Positions 6,622-6,826 of a stretch of 6,826 bases of DNA are shown piece by piece. The notes under the pieces were generated by a model. The model was not told where the DNA came from. It searched no databases and saw nothing but the letters and a program-made list of their open reading frames with translations. Every line of letters starts with the position of its first letter. Within the stretch, counting starts at the first letter, position 1. Location: positions 1-6,826 of the forward strand of contig CAJFUU010000239.1 in assembly GCA_904420265.1 (NCBI GenBank). Reading direction: 5' to 3'. The translations under genes and the position numbers were made by a program. The DNA is from an uncultured Clostridia bacterium (GTDB taxonomy: Bacteria; Bacillota; Clostridia; Christensenellales; Aristaeellaceae).

Positions 6622-6826
6622 TTAATCCGCGACCAGCTTGATCAGCTGTTCGCGCATCAACGCCAGCAGTATGTGCTCGGTGCCGACGTAGTTCTGTTTG
6701 AGTTCGCGCGCCTCGCGCACGCTCTGTTCGAGCACCTTCTTGGTGCGCGGGGTGTAGACCATCGTCCTGACCGGCGAATCATCGTCGCCGCGGCCGAGGA
6801 TCTGAATGATCTCCTCCCGCGCGGCG
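6622..6826 (-). CDS. Truncated ClpC N-domain copy, 3' end (runs off right edge)
   Basis: The minus strand is open from the window edge to a TAA at 6624-6622. The first 59 complete codons give ClpC residues 57-115, identical to the neighbouring clpC except Glu for Gln at position 60. The reading then switches to the unrelated tail QLIKLVAD and stops. If its start matches clpC, the whole product would be about 123 residues, one and a half Clp N repeats without any ATPase module. That could be a stand-alone N-domain that binds adaptors or substrates, a remnant of a disrupted second clpC, or an assembly chimaera joining clpC to the end of the gene normally upstream. Most differences are synonymous, which argues against long neutral decay. 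It ends 17 nt before the clpC start and would be co-transcribed. The 5' end and promoter are outside the window. Confidence 0.7.
   Translation of the reverse strand, partial: AAREEIIQILGRGDDDSPVRTMVYTPRTKKVLEQSVREARELKQNYVGTEHILLALMREQLIKLVAD

Overview
The window looks like a chromosomal piece of a GC-rich Firmicute, most likely a Clostridia lineage (Oscillospirales or Christensenellales type). This is inferred from a ClpC-type Clp ATPase with a UVR-like linker, strong GGAGG-type ribosome binding sites in front of GTG and TTG starts, a class A PBP with an FN3-like tail, and a short FtsH-like AAA+ protein. I cannot place it at genus level from the sequence alone.

Layout, left to right: (1) positions 1-357, minus strand: the first 119 residues of a membrane-anchored FtsH-like AAA+ protein that runs off the left edge. 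A plausible sigma-A promoter (389-418) and a very good Shine-Dalgarno sequence (362-369) precede a TTG start. (2) Positions 601-2982, plus strand: a complete 793-residue bifunctional class A penicillin-binding protein, divergent from the FtsH-like gene. (3) Positions 2983-4080: about 1.1 kb with no credible protein gene. It holds a GGCC-rich hairpin, two tandem copies of a repeat of about 230 bp plus a third partial copy, and three consecutive perfect or near-perfect inverted repeats. (4) Positions 4133-6604, minus strand: a complete clpC (823 aa) with a textbook intrinsic terminator at 4081-4124. (5) Positions 6622-6826, minus strand: the 3' end of a second, truncated copy of the ClpC N-terminal domain. 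It lies immediately upstream of clpC and continues past the right edge.

Functionally, the PBP builds and cross-links peptidoglycan at the outer face of the membrane. The FtsH-like protein and ClpC belong to ATP-driven protein quality control and regulated proteolysis. Apart from the divergent arrangement of the FtsH-like gene and the PBP gene, nothing in the sequence ties these genes into one pathway.

The most unusual observation is the duplicated ClpC N-domain. Over 177 ungapped bases it differs from clpC at about 14 positions, yet only one change alters an amino acid; it then diverges abruptly into an 8-residue tail and a stop 17 nt before the clpC start. The second is the repeat-rich, hairpin-rich non-coding block between the PBP and clpC genes, which may carry small RNAs or be a dispersed genomic repeat. 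I found no CRISPR array, tRNA, rRNA, transposase or phage gene.
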